In this document: positions 14,335 through 22,083 of the stretch, piece by piece
Layout of the letters: every line of letters starts with the position of its first letter
Position numbering within the stretch: position 1 is the first letter of the stretch
Assembly: GCA_035526585.1 (NCBI GenBank)
Contig: DATLCC010000079.1
Coordinates: 1 to 31,157 of the forward strand
Source: JAJPHT01 sp035526585
GTDB taxonomy: Archaea > Thermoplasmatota > SW-10-69-26 > JACQPN01 > JAJPHT01
Direction of reading: 5' to 3'
DNA: 31,157 nt
Position numbers and translations under genes: made by a program
Notes under the pieces: generated by a model
Told to the model about the DNA's origin: nothing
What the model saw: only the letters and a program-made list of their open reading frames with translations
Databases searched by the model: none

Positions 14335-15150
14335 CTACGCGGCGATGAGTCGCGCCAACTCCTCGTCGCTCAGCGCGCGCGCGTCGACGCACCCCAGCTC
14401 GCGCGCCGCCCGCGCGAGGGCCTCGTCCTCCTCGGCGCGGTGGCTCGCGTGGTCGCGGATCGCCGCGCTGCACACGAGCGCCGCGAGGCCGGCGAGGTTC
14501 CACGCGACGAGGATCACCTCGCGATAGGCGGCGCCGTTGTTCACGCCCAGATGGCGCAACGCCGCCGTGGAGACGCTGAGCGCGAGGAGGAAGAACGCGC
14601 CGTTCGCGACGCGCGTGCGACGCGAGTAGTCGTCCGCGAGCGGCGTCGCGAGGAAGCGCGCAGGATCGAGGCGGCGCGCGCCGATCCGCGTGAAGGCCCA
14701 GTGCGGGACGACCACGAGCGTCATCGCGAACGAGAGCGTGCCCACGAACGCCGCGAGGCCCGCGAGCCCCTGGAGGGGCAGCACGAGTCGCGCGAGCGAG
14801 AGGACCATCACGTCGAGGCCCGCGACGAACGCCGTGGCTTCGACGAGCTGCAGCCACTCGCTCTCCGCGCGGTCGGCCCGGCCCGTGAGGACGATGCGCG
14901 CCGGGCCGTGCTTCGCGGCGGCGTGCGCGAGGAAGCGGCGCTCGAGCGCGACGCCCAGCGTGCGCCACACGCGCGAGAGCAGACGGCCGAGCGGGCGCGA
15001 GAGCGCGGCGAGCACGAGCGTGTAGAGGGCGCCCACGGCGAGCGTGGCGAGGCGCGCGGCGAGCGGCATCGCGATCGTGAGCTGGATGGGCGCGACCGCG
15101 GCGACGTAGACGAGCGCGACGACGCGCCGGTCGAGCCGTGGCCAAGCCAT
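14335..15150 (-). CDS. Polytopic membrane protein, unknown function
   Basis: This 271-residue protein starts MAWPRLDRRVVALVYVAAVA and has about six hydrophobic helices, with a polar loop (RRFLAHAAAKHGPARIVLTG) after the second and a cytosolic C-terminal helix (ASHRAEEDEALARAARELG). I do not recognise the family. The ATG at 15150 lies about 27 bases from the shared TATA palindrome, so the mRNA is probably leaderless. Much longer open frame upstream is the shadow of the CBS gene on the other strand. Confidence 0.72.
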   Translation of the reverse strand: MAWPRLDRRVVALVYVAAVAPIQLTIAMPLAARLATLAVGALYTLVLAALSRPLGRLLSRVWRTLGVALERRFLAHAAAKHGPARIVLTGRADRAESEWLQLVEATAFVAGLDVMVLSLARLVLPLQGLAGLAAFVGTLSFAMTLVVVPHWAFTRIGARRLDPARFLATPLADDYSRRTRVANGAFFLLALSVSTAALRHLGVNNGAAYREVILVAWNLAGLAALVCSAAIRDHASHRAEEDEALARAARELGCVDARALSDEELARLIAA

Positions 15151-15172
15151 GGCGAGCGGACGGTACAACGAA

Positions 15173-15181
15173 GGCTTAAGC
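15173..15181. promoter_or_regulatory. Shared palindromic TATA element
   Basis: GGCTTAAGC (core palindrome GCTTAAGC) lies 27 bases from the minus-strand ATG at 15150 and 28 bases from the plus-strand ATG at 15205. A single TBP site would serve both leaderless transcripts. Confidence 0.7.
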
Positions 15182-15204
15182 GACGCACTTCGTCTGAGGG
15201 CCCG

Positions 15205-16002
15205 ATGAAGAAGCCGCTGGTGAAGGACTACATGACGGCGGAGGTCGTCAGCCTTCACCCGGACCTCAGCGTGAAGGAGGCCGTCGACCGCATGGTGGTC
15301 GCGGGGCACGTGGGCCTCCCCGTCGCCGAAGGCAAGCTCCTCCTCGGGTTCCTGACGCCCAAGGAGCTCCTGCGCAACCTGAGCTCGCCCGAGAAGCGCA
15401 TCCGCGACATCATCGCGCAGGGGACGGTCGTCGCGCACCCCGAGATGGACATCGAGGACGCCGCTCGGATCCTTTTCCGCATGGGCGTGAAGGAGCTCCC
15501 CGTCGTCGACGACGACGGCAACATGGTGGGCATCGTGAGCACGACCGACATCATCCGCTCTCACATCGAGCGCGTGACGCCGCGCAAGATGCTGAAGCTC
15601 AAGGAGACGCTCGAGTCGCTCTACGACATCGAGATCGCGATCGAGCGCGAGTTCCTCGACATCGCGAACCTGCTCCCCACGCAGAAGCGCATCTACGCGG
15701 ACGAGCTGCAGGGGCGCAAGAAGGAGATCCAGCGCGGGCTCGCCGAGCCGATCATGGTGATCATGAAGAAGCCGCAGCCGATCCTCGTGGACGGCCACCA
15801 CCGAGTGATGGCGGCGCGCCAGCTCGGGATCGAGAGGCTCGAAGCGTACGTCCTGAAGCTCGACAAGGACATCGAGCTTGGCCTCGAGAGGAACGCTCGC
15901 GCGAGCGGCCTCCACACGCTCGCCGACATCGACATCAACGACTTCGGGCAGCATCCGCTCGTCGAGGTCACAAGTCGCCTCCTAAAAAAGAACGATGGAT
16001 AG
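15205..16002 (+). CDS. CBS-pair protein with ParB/SerK-like domain
   Basis: The 265-residue protein has two CBS motifs (about 1-60 and 68-125: VKDYMTAEVVSLHPDLSVKE and IRDIIAQGTVVAHPEMDIED), which usually bind adenine nucleotides. A ParB-like domain follows (about 140-245) with the motif PILVDGHHRVMAARQLGIER. The DGHHR signature is shared by the ADP-dependent serine kinase SerK and by ParB-type nucleases and CTPases, so the domain could be a nucleotide-dependent kinase or a DNA-binding module. CBS-ParB proteins occur in other euryarchaea; their function is not known to me. The ATG at 15205 is fixed by the TATA palindrome. The 3' end is followed by a repeat element and a diverged copy of its final codons. 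Confidence 0.82.
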   Translation: MKKPLVKDYMTAEVVSLHPDLSVKEAVDRMVVAGHVGLPVAEGKLLLGFLTPKELLRNLSSPEKRIRDIIAQGTVVAHPEMDIEDAARILFRMGVKELPVVDDDGNMVGIVSTTDIIRSHIERVTPRKMLKLKETLESLYDIEIAIEREFLDIANLLPTQKRIYADELQGRKKEIQRGLAEPIMVIMKKPQPILVDGHHRVMAARQLGIERLEAYVLKLDKDIELGLERNARASGLHTLADIDINDFGQHPLVEVTSRLLKKNDG

Positions 16003-16017
16003 GCGGCCTGGGACGAA

Positions 16018-16062
16018 GACGCGAGGGCGCCAACGCGCCCGGTGCCCCGCAGGGCACGCGTC
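16018..16062 (+). repeat. Two-hairpin intergenic repeat, copy d (behind the CBS-ParB gene)
   Basis: The sequence runs GACGCGAGGGCGCC, then AACGCGCCC, then GGTGCCCC-GCA-GGGCACGCGTC. It keeps the two-stem layout of copies a-c, with the second stem changed on both sides (GTGCCC/GGGCAC instead of GTCGCC/GGCGAC), which is compensatory. Confidence 0.65.
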
Positions 16063-16070
16063 GGAGCGCG

Positions 16071-16100
16071 TCGCGGCACCTCAAGAAAATGGACAGCTAA
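16071..16100 (+). repeat. Possible diverged copy of the CBS-ParB 3' end
   Basis: Read in one frame it gives SRHLKKMDS and stop. The gene itself ends SRLLKKNDG and stop (15973-16002). Six of nine residues match although nearly every codon differs, and even the serine codons are of different families. It overlaps the last codons of the convergent methyltransferase gene. Confidence 0.5.
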
Positions 16101-16687
16101 GGCTCCGCGCGGATCGCGTAGTGCTCGTGCGCGAGCGGGATCACGGGCCCCGTCCTCCACCCGGCCGCGCGCAGCATGCGCACGAGGGCCTCGGGCGCAA
16201 GGCGCTCCTCGAGGGGCGGGCCGATGTCTCCGGCGCCGCTCGGGTCGAACTCCGCGATCACGAGCGGCGCGCCGCTCGCGCGCAGATGGCGCAGCGCGGC
16301 CGGCACGTCGTCAACGTGGTGGAGCATGTCCGTGCAGAACACGAGATCAAGGCTCAGATCCGGGAGCGGAGCGCGCTCCACGTCGAGGACCTCGGTCGTC
16401 ACGTGCGCGTGATGGATCGGATCCAGCCTCGCGAGGAGGCTCTCCAGCGCGCCCTCCGAGACGTCGACCGCGTGCACGTGGCCCGTCGGGCCGGTGAAGG
16501 CCGCGAAGCGGATCGTGAAGAAGCCGGGGCCGCTCCCCACGTCCGCGATGCGGAAGCCGGGCCGACCGCGCGCGATGTCCCAGTAGCGCTGCGCGAGGTC
16601 GGCGCGCAGCTCCTGGCGCGCGTACATCTCGTCCCACCCAGGCTCGTCGCGGTGGTGGTGCGCGTGCTTGTCGTAGCCGCGGGGCAC
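16097..16687 (-). CDS. Class I SAM-dependent methyltransferase
   Basis: This enzyme of about 196 residues has the SAM-binding motif I FRIADVGSGPGFFTIRFAAF, the acidic motif II HVHAVDVSEGA and motif IV DLVFCTDMLHHVDD. The C-terminal part (RMLRAAGWRTGPVIPLAHEH) resembles UbiE/arsenite-methyltransferase-like relatives, but the substrate is unknown. A His-rich start (DKHAHHHRDEP) is common in small archaeal methyltransferases. The start is uncertain: GTG 16687 gives a compact N-terminus, TTG 16696 and GTG 16741 are alternatives. It is divergent from a small unknown gene, and a TATATA element lies between them. Confidence 0.8.
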   Translation of the reverse strand: MPRGYDKHAHHHRDEPGWDEMYARQELRADLAQRYWDIARGRPGFRIADVGSGPGFFTIRFAAFTGPTGHVHAVDVSEGALESLLARLDPIHHAHVTTEVLDVERAPLPDLSLDLVFCTDMLHHVDDVPAALRHLRASGAPLVIAEFDPSGAGDIGPPLEERLAPEALVRMLRAAGWRTGPVIPLAHEHYAIRAEP

Positions 16688-16748
16688 AGGGTCCAAGCGG
16701 CGGTCCGCAGCATCAAGGGGCGCAGGCCCTCGGCGCCGCACGCGTTGA

Positions 16749-16758
16749 CTATATAAGG
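16749..16758. promoter_or_regulatory. Strong TATA box, probably bidirectional
   Basis: CTATATAAGG is centred 27 bases before the plus-strand ATG at 16781. On the minus strand it reads CCTTATATAG, about 58-67 bases before the likely methyltransferase starts. Confidence 0.65.
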
Positions 16759-16780
16759 GGCCAGGCGCAACCGGGGACCC

Positions 16781-17146
16781 ATGCAGCTCGCGGCGGCGTC
16801 CGTACCCGTCCAGGTACAAGACCGAACCGTTGCCGCGAAGCGCGACTGGGTGGCCTGGTACGAGGAGCTCGTGCCGGCCGAGCGCCGCGAGATCCGCGCG
16901 CGCCTCCTCAGCGCCTCGTACGACGAGGTCAAGGAGGACGCGGAGCTGCGCAACTTCTTCTTTTTCCACAGCGAGGAGATCGCCGGCGAAGAGACAGGCA
17001 CGGAGCGCCTCGCCGAGCTCCACGCCGTGCTGCAGCACCTGCGCGGCAGCGGGGACGCCGACGTCGCCGAGAAGCGCCGCAAGGCCGTGCATTTCCTGCT
17101 CGCCGAGTACCAGCGCGTGCTCCGCGACAACCCGTGGGCCTTCTAG
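16781..17146 (+). CDS. Hypothetical soluble helical protein
   Basis: I do not recognise this 121-residue protein. It is mostly alpha-helical, with charged amphipathic stretches (RREIRARLLSASYDEVKEDA and RRKAVHFLLAEYQRVLRDNP), an aromatic run LRNFFFFHSEE and a conserved-looking end NPWAF. No signal peptide, cysteine or membrane helix is present. The ATG lies exactly 27 bases from a strong TATA box, so it is probably well expressed from a leaderless mRNA. Confidence 0.7.
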   Translation: MQLAAASVPVQVQDRTVAAKRDWVAWYEELVPAERREIRARLLSASYDEVKEDAELRNFFFFHSEEIAGEETGTERLAELHAVLQHLRGSGDADVAEKRRKAVHFLLAEYQRVLRDNPWAF

Positions 17147-17218
17147 CGCCGCGCCGGGCGGGACCTCCTCCCGCGCTTGTCCCAATGCGACTAAGCGAGC
17201 GGGCGGCTCCTCGCGCGC

Positions 17219-18469
17219 GTGCGCTGGCCGCTGCTCGCCGCCCTCCTCACGCTCACCGCCCCGGTCGCCTCGGCGGGCGCGACACAGGTCCACCTCACGA
17301 CGCTGGGCGACACCTACGTCGTCACCTTCGCCTCGGACGCCGCGAACGCGCCCGTGGTGTCCTGGCCAGGCGGGAGCGGCCCCTCGAACACGACGGGCGC
17401 GCTCGGGCTCTACGCCGCGCGCATCCCGGCGACGGCCGCGTGGTACGAGGTCGAAGGGCGCCGCTTCGAGCTGCGCGCGCCACCGGCCGTGGGCGCATCG
17501 ACGCGAGTCGCCTACGTCGCGGACCTCGGCACGGGGAGCAACGCGAGCGCGATCGCGCGCGCCATCGCCGCGCAGAAGCCCGACCTCGTCCTCGTCGGCG
17601 GCGACCTGGCGTATGCGCACGGGAACGATGGCACGTGGGCGGAATGGTTCGCGATGATGGAGCCGATCGCGAGCATTCGCCCCCTCATGCCCGCCTTCGG
17701 CAACCACGAAGGCTACTGCGGCGACGCGGAGAGCTTCCGGGGATGCGCGAGCGAGCGACAGGCGTTCCACCAGCGCTTCGTCCTCCCGCGCGACGCGCTC
17801 GACTACGCGTTCGACTGGGGGCCCATCCACGTGACGGTCCTCGACACCGAAGCCTACGAAGGCGACGGCTGGCCCACCGACCCGAAGGAGCAGAAGACGT
17901 TCCTCACCTCCTCGCTCGCCGACGTCGGCGGCCGCTGGAACGTCGTGATGTACCACAGGCCGCTGCGCACGACGAACCTCCACGAGGAGGCCGCGGCCGA
18001 TGACGCGCGCGCGCAGCTCAACGACACGCTCAACACCCGGGCCGACCTCGTGCTCCAGGCGCACGTGCACGCCTACGAACGGTCGGTCCGAGAAGAGGGC
18101 CGAGCGCAATTCGTCACGAGCGGCGGCGGGGGGCGCCCCCTCTACGACGAGTGGGCGCCGATGGAGCCGTGGGTCGCGAAGCGCGCGACCGAGCACCACT
18201 TCCTCCTTCTTGATATCACACCGACCCGCATCGACGCGAAAGCGATCCGCGCCGACGGGAGCACCCTGGACAGCTTCTCGCTCGAACGACCCGCGCCGCC
18301 GAGCCCGACCCCCCCGAGCGCGACGCCGACCGCAACACCGGGCGGCACGCCGACCGGCACGACGCCGCCCAACGCCACGACGCCCATCGACGAGGCGCGC
18401 GCGCCGCTGCCGCTCGCGGTCGCGCTCGTGGCCGTGGGCGTCGCGGTCGCGTGGCGGCGGCGTGGCTGA
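17219..18469 (+). CDS. Exported purple-acid-phosphatase-like metallophosphatase
   Basis: The 416-residue product has a signal peptide (WPLLAALLTLTAPVASAGA), a short fibronectin-like N-terminal domain, then a calcineurin-like phosphoesterase domain (about 95-340). Metal motifs are all present: YVADLGTG, LVLVGGDLAYAHG, PAFGNHEGY, VMYHRPL and LQAHVHAYERS. The HVHAYER block is typical of purple acid phosphatases. A Pro/Thr-rich linker (about 355-385) and a membrane anchor (LPLAVALVAVGVAVAWRRRG) tie it to the cell surface. It probably releases phosphate from extracellular esters. The GTG at 17219 lies about 27 bases from a weak TATA (GACTAAGC). Confidence 0.88.
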   Translation: MRWPLLAALLTLTAPVASAGATQVHLTTLGDTYVVTFASDAANAPVVSWPGGSGPSNTTGALGLYAARIPATAAWYEVEGRRFELRAPPAVGASTRVAYVADLGTGSNASAIARAIAAQKPDLVLVGGDLAYAHGNDGTWAEWFAMMEPIASIRPLMPAFGNHEGYCGDAESFRGCASERQAFHQRFVLPRDALDYAFDWGPIHVTVLDTEAYEGDGWPTDPKEQKTFLTSSLADVGGRWNVVMYHRPLRTTNLHEEAAADDARAQLNDTLNTRADLVLQAHVHAYERSVREEGRAQFVTSGGGGRPLYDEWAPMEPWVAKRATEHHFLLLDITPTRIDAKAIRADGSTLDSFSLERPAPPSPTPPSATPTATPGGTPTGTTPPNATTPIDEARAPLPLAVALVAVGVAVAWRRRG

Positions 18470-18489
18470 CGGGCGGACCCCGTCAAGCC
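18464..18489. terminator. Bidirectional terminator hairpin between convergent genes
   Basis: GGCTGACGGG-CGGAC-CCCGTCAAGCC forms a 10-bp stem with one bulged A. The stop codons of both convergent genes lie in its two arms. Confidence 0.55.
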
Positions 18490-19025
18490 TTCAGCACGTC
18501 GACCAGCGCGACGCGCTCGAGGACGAGCTCGCCCCATCGTGCGGGCGGGAACATCGCGCGCTCCTCGGCCGTCACCCCGAACGCATCGAGCACGGAGGCA
18601 TCGCCTTCGAGGAGCGCGTCGTCCCGCGTCCATCCCTGCTCGCGCGCGAGCGCGTCGAGCGCGGAGGCGCCCGCAGCGCCAGCGAGGGTGGCCGCCGCGT
18701 CGCGATCGACGCGGCGAGCGTCCCATGCAACGGCCGCGATCGCGCGCGCGCCGTCCGCGAGCCCGAGGAAGGCGATCGCCTTGTGGACCTGGCGCTCGCC
18801 GGCCGCGTAGAGGAGCGTCTCCGTCGCGAGGTCGGCGCTCCTCGCGCGGCCCTCCGCGAGCGCGCGGGAGGCGAGGCGCGCGGCGTGGCGCAGATGGTCG
18901 GCGCCGTAGATGCGGTCCGCGCGCATGAGCTGGATCGGGCGGCCTCGGATCGCGGCGAGAAGTGGCGCGAGCCGAAGCTCGTCGCAGCGATAGCTTCTCA
19001 CGAGCGGGTCCGCGAACGAAGCCAC
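18483..19025 (-). CDS. cgi121: KEOPS complex subunit Cgi121
   Basis: This 180-residue protein matches the Cgi121/TPRKB family, the KEOPS subunit that binds the tRNA 3' end and activates Bud32 for synthesis of the t6A modification. The signature is IQLMRADRIYGADHLRHAAR followed by LATETLLYAAGERQVHKAIA and FLGLADG, which includes the family's conserved YAAGxRQxxKAI block. The GTG at 19025 lies about 25 bases from an AT-rich GGTTTTTCATC, which would fit a leaderless mRNA; a GTG at 19001 would give 172 residues. Partner genes (kae1, bud32, pcc1) are not in the window. Confidence 0.83.
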   Translation of the reverse strand: MASFADPLVRSYRCDELRLAPLLAAIRGRPIQLMRADRIYGADHLRHAARLASRALAEGRARSADLATETLLYAAGERQVHKAIAFLGLADGARAIAAVAWDARRVDRDAAATLAGAAGASALDALAREQGWTRDDALLEGDASVLDAFGVTAEERAMFPPARWGELVLERVALVDVLKA

Positions 19026-19065
19026 GGAGGGCCACGGAGGCGAGGAGATGAAAAACCCTCTGTGT

Positions 19066-19377
19066 CTATTCGTGGGCCTTGACCCGGGCGTCGTGCTGGG
19101 CGATCGCGTCCACGTAGTCGCCCTCGCGGCGCTTCAGGAAGGCGGTCGTGAAGACGAGGGTCGCGTCGTGCGCGAAAAGGATGAAGAGGATCCGATATCG
19201 ACCTACGCGCAGGCGATACGAACCGTCAAAGGTGCTCGTGGAGAGTGCGCCCACTTGCGCCGAGTGGGTGGGCACATCGAACCTTGCGAGCGCGCGCATC
19301 GCGGCGCGGGCGTTGTCGTGCTCGTCCGCGGGAAGCTCTTGCCAGATCGCCGCGTGAGCGTAGGACTCGAAGGGCAC
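19066..19377 (-). CDS. RelE/ParE-superfamily toxin-like protein
   Basis: The 103-residue protein has the RelE-type beta-sheet core: LSTSTFDGSYRLRVGRYRIL, then FILFAHDATLVFTTAFLKRR. The GSYRLRVGRYRILF strand pair and the basic RREGDY tail are characteristic. RelE proteins cut mRNA in the ribosome A site; ParE relatives poison gyrase. The start is GTG at 19377, 12 bases after a 30-codon ORF that follows hel308 directly. Cognate antitoxins normally precede or follow such genes; the only candidate here is the 30-residue peptide. Confidence 0.7.
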   Translation of the reverse strand: MPFESYAHAAIWQELPADEHDNARAAMRALARFDVPTHSAQVGALSTSTFDGSYRLRVGRYRILFILFAHDATLVFTTAFLKRREGDYVDAIAQHDARVKAHE

Positions 19378-19389
19378 GGCCAGCTCCGT

Positions 19390-19482
19390 TCAAAGACGCT
19401 CGAAGTCGCCGCTCTCCTTCATGTTCTTGAGGACGCGCTCCTGCCAGGCGCGATCCGGCTCGCGGGACAGTTCCGAAGTCAT
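19390..19482 (-). CDS. 30-residue ORF between hel308 and the RelE-like gene, possible mini-antitoxin
   Basis: The ATG begins 4 bases after the hel308 stop and the frame ends 12 bases before the RelE-like start. The peptide begins MTSELSREPDRAWQERVLKN and ends MKESGDFERL. It looks like one amphipathic helix, the shape of the toxin-neutralising tail of many antitoxins, but it has no DNA-binding part. Tight spacing in an operon is the main evidence that it is real. Confidence 0.5.
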   Translation of the reverse strand: MTSELSREPDRAWQERVLKNMKESGDFERL

Positions 19483-19486
19483 GGGA

Positions 19487-21814
19487 TCAGCCGAAGTCCC
19501 CCAGCCCGCGCTGCGGATCCCGAGGCGCTTGCGGCTCCTCGGCAGGAGCGTCGTCGACCTGGTCGGTGCCGCGCACCTCGCGCAGGATGCTCATCGCGAG
19601 CGTGGGGCCGATGCCGTGCACACGTGTGAGGTCCGCGAGCTTTGCCTTCGCGAGGAGCGCCTTGCCTTTGTAGCCGGCGTTCCAGAGCTGACGCGCGCGG
19701 TAGCGGCCGACGCCCTTGAGCTCGAGGATCGGAAGAAGCTCCGCGCGCGCGCCGAACGACAAGCGCGCCTGCAGCTCGGCTGCGGGCTTCGTGGCCGTCT
19801 TCTGGAAGATGCGCGCGATCTCCTCGGTCGCGTACATGAGCCACTTGGCCGTGTCGACCTTGTTGTTGATGTCGCCGGGGTACGTGCCGTACTTCTTGAG
19901 GAGGTCCTCGTCGCTGTGCTCCTCGATCCAGTCGTGGAGCATCATCGCGGTCTTGAGCTCCGCGAGGAAGAACTCGTAGTCGGCGCCATGCTTCGCGGGG
20001 ACGAGGAGCTCGTCCTCGCGCTCGTCCGCGACGCCGACGAGCCACTCGTCGCCCTTGCGCATGTAGATCGGGATCATGTCGGGCGTCGCCACGGCGGCGT
20101 GAAGGAAGCTGAAGGGCGTGAGGCGCTTCACCGAGTTCACGTTCGCGAGCGCCGCACGCAGCTTCACGGCCGACATCGGGTCGACGTAGAGCTCGCTCAC
20201 GCGCTTCCCGAAGCGCGTCGCCTGGAACTCGTCGCCCTGCGCCTTGAGGAGATCGTTCTCCAGCAGGAAGTCGATGACGCGCGTGATGCGCTCCTTGAGC
20301 ACCCAGGTGTCCGAGTTGAACGCGTAGAAGGTGCTCTTCATGAACGCGTCGAGCTCCTGCTCGTTCGTCACGAACTCGCTCGCGATGCTGCTGAGGATGT
20401 GCGTGCGCAGCGCGGTCTCCGTGCCGAGCTTCGACTCGACGCGCTCGGTCTCCGCCAGGATGAAGTTCAGGAGGATCTCCGACTTCTGCTCCTGCGTCTT
20501 CGCGATGGTGATCGCCTCGCCCACCTTGTCGAAGCGCGGACGGCCGGCCCGGCCCGCCATCTGCTTGTATTCGAGGACCGGGATCGGCTGGTTCCCTTCG
20601 TTGACATCGTAGCGGAAGAGGTCTCGAACCACGACCCTCCTCGCCGGCAGGTTGACCCCCGCTGCGAGGGTCGGCGTCGCAGCCAGCGCGCGCAGGTGTC
20701 CCTGTTTGAACAGGGTCTCGACGAGCTTGCGCTCCGAGGCGCGCAGCCCCGCGTGGTGGAACGCGGCGCCGCCCATGAGGCATTTCCCCAGACGCCCTTC
20801 GATGCTCGTCGCCTCCTGGGACCCCTTCAGCGATTCCGCCGCGTCCTTCAGGATCCGGAGGCACTCTTGGGGCAAGTGGCGCTTGATCGCGCCGGCCAGC
20901 CGCTCGGCGAGCGCTTCCGTGGACTTCCTCGTCGAGACGAAGACGATCGTGCTGCCGCCCTTCTTCACCGAGTCCTCCGCGAGGGCGATCGAGGGATCCT
21001 CCTGGTCGCTCTCGACCTGATATCGTTCGTTGTCGAGGAACTGGATCCCCTTGCCGTAGAAGATGCCTTCCCGCAGGGAGACCGGGCGCCATTCGGTCTT
21101 CACGTGCGACGCGCCCAGCCACTGCGCGATCTGCGCGGAGTTCGAGATCGTGGCGGAGAGCGCGACGATCTGCGCGTTCGGGTTGAGCCCGCGGAAGCGC
21201 GCGAGGAGCACCTCGAGCGTCGGCCCGCGCGAGGCGTCGCCCATGAGGTGCACCTCGTCGGCGACGATGCATCCGAGGTCCGTGAGCCAGCGCGCTTTGT
21301 GGCGCATGAGCGCGTCCGCCTTCTCGGAGGTGGCGACGATGATGTCGAAGCGGGCGAGGTGCGGGTCCTCCGCGTCGAGGTCGCCGGTGGCGACGCCGAC
21401 ACGCAGGCCCAGCGCGCCGCCGAGCGCCTTCAGGTCGTCATACTTCTCGGACGCGAGCGCGCGCAGCGGGACGAGGTAGAGGCCGTGCGCGCCCTTGAGG
21501 GCCTTCGTGAGGAGCGCGAGGTACGCGACGAGCGACTTGCCGCTCGCGGTGGGGACCGCGAGCACGAGATTCTGGCCCGAGACGGCGATGGGCGCCGCGT
21601 CCACCTGGGAGGGCCAGAGGTCGCCGTAGCCGTTCGCGCGCAGCACCGGCGGCAGCTGCGGGTCGATGCCGGGGATGTCCTCGAGGCGGAGGACCCCCTG
21701 CACGGCCGCCGCCTGGGCGACGAGCGGCGCGCGCGGCGGCGCGGCGGCGGGGGGCGGAGCCATGGGCTGGAAGGGGTTGCCCTCGATCGCGGCGGGGTCC
21801 TTCTTGCGCGCCAA
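19487..21814 (-). CDS. hel308: Hel308/Hjm-type superfamily 2 DNA helicase
   Basis: This 775-residue helicase unwinds stalled replication forks. Motifs run in order: the Q motif (LWPSQVDAA), Walker A VPTASGKS (about 88-94), the DExH box VADEVHLMGD, LSATISN, the motif IV-like IVFVSTRKST, and motif VI YKQMAGRAGRPRFD. The winged helix, ratchet helix and C-terminal helix-hairpin-helix domain follow (LPILELKGVGRYRARQLWNA and LTRVHGIGPTLAMSILREV). Open frame extends to 22192, but the TTG at 21814 or ATG at 21763 starts the plausible protein, whose N-terminus is Ala/Pro-rich. Behind it, within 4 bases, come a 30-codon ORF and a RelE-like gene. Confidence 0.93.
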   Translation of the reverse strand: MARKKDPAAIEGNPFQPMAPPPAAAPPRAPLVAQAAAVQGVLRLEDIPGIDPQLPPVLRANGYGDLWPSQVDAAPIAVSGQNLVLAVPTASGKSLVAYLALLTKALKGAHGLYLVPLRALASEKYDDLKALGGALGLRVGVATGDLDAEDPHLARFDIIVATSEKADALMRHKARWLTDLGCIVADEVHLMGDASRGPTLEVLLARFRGLNPNAQIVALSATISNSAQIAQWLGASHVKTEWRPVSLREGIFYGKGIQFLDNERYQVESDQEDPSIALAEDSVKKGGSTIVFVSTRKSTEALAERLAGAIKRHLPQECLRILKDAAESLKGSQEATSIEGRLGKCLMGGAAFHHAGLRASERKLVETLFKQGHLRALAATPTLAAGVNLPARRVVVRDLFRYDVNEGNQPIPVLEYKQMAGRAGRPRFDKVGEAITIAKTQEQKSEILLNFILAETERVESKLGTETALRTHILSSIASEFVTNEQELDAFMKSTFYAFNSDTWVLKERITRVIDFLLENDLLKAQGDEFQATRFGKRVSELYVDPMSAVKLRAALANVNSVKRLTPFSFLHAAVATPDMIPIYMRKGDEWLVGVADEREDELLVPAKHGADYEFFLAELKTAMMLHDWIEEHSDEDLLKKYGTYPGDINNKVDTAKWLMYATEEIARIFQKTATKPAAELQARLSFGARAELLPILELKGVGRYRARQLWNAGYKGKALLAKAKLADLTRVHGIGPTLAMSILREVRGTDQVDDAPAEEPQAPRDPQRGLGDFG

Positions 21815-22011
21815 TGGTGCAACGAGGGTGGGCTTCCTTGAAGAAGACTTTGCGCGGGGCGCCGGAAGCACCTTCCTGCGGTACCTCGCCACAGGAGAGA
21901 TCCGAGGCACCCGAGGCACAAGGGACCCAAGATCCCCAGGCTCGGGGTCGCCTCCGGCCCTCGGGTCGCTCCGGTCGCTCGGGTCTCGACGGGCACGGAA
22001 AGAAAGGGATG

Positions 22012-22043
22012 CCCCCCGGCAAGCTTCCCAGAAAGCCGGGGGG
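22012..22043. terminator. Perfect 9-bp hairpin
   Basis: CCCCCCGGC and GCCGGGGGG pair around a 14-base loop. It lies about 185 bases downstream of microprotein 1 on the minus strand and about 200 bases upstream of hel308. Confidence 0.35.
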
Positions 22044-22083
22044 ACTTCGACCGGACCGCGGTGCGATCGTCGCGCGTGCGCGA

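Noticed and set aside
19421..21841. 806-codon open frame on the plus strand opposite hel308
   Set aside because: It is a shadow of hel308, whose motifs are all on the minus strand.
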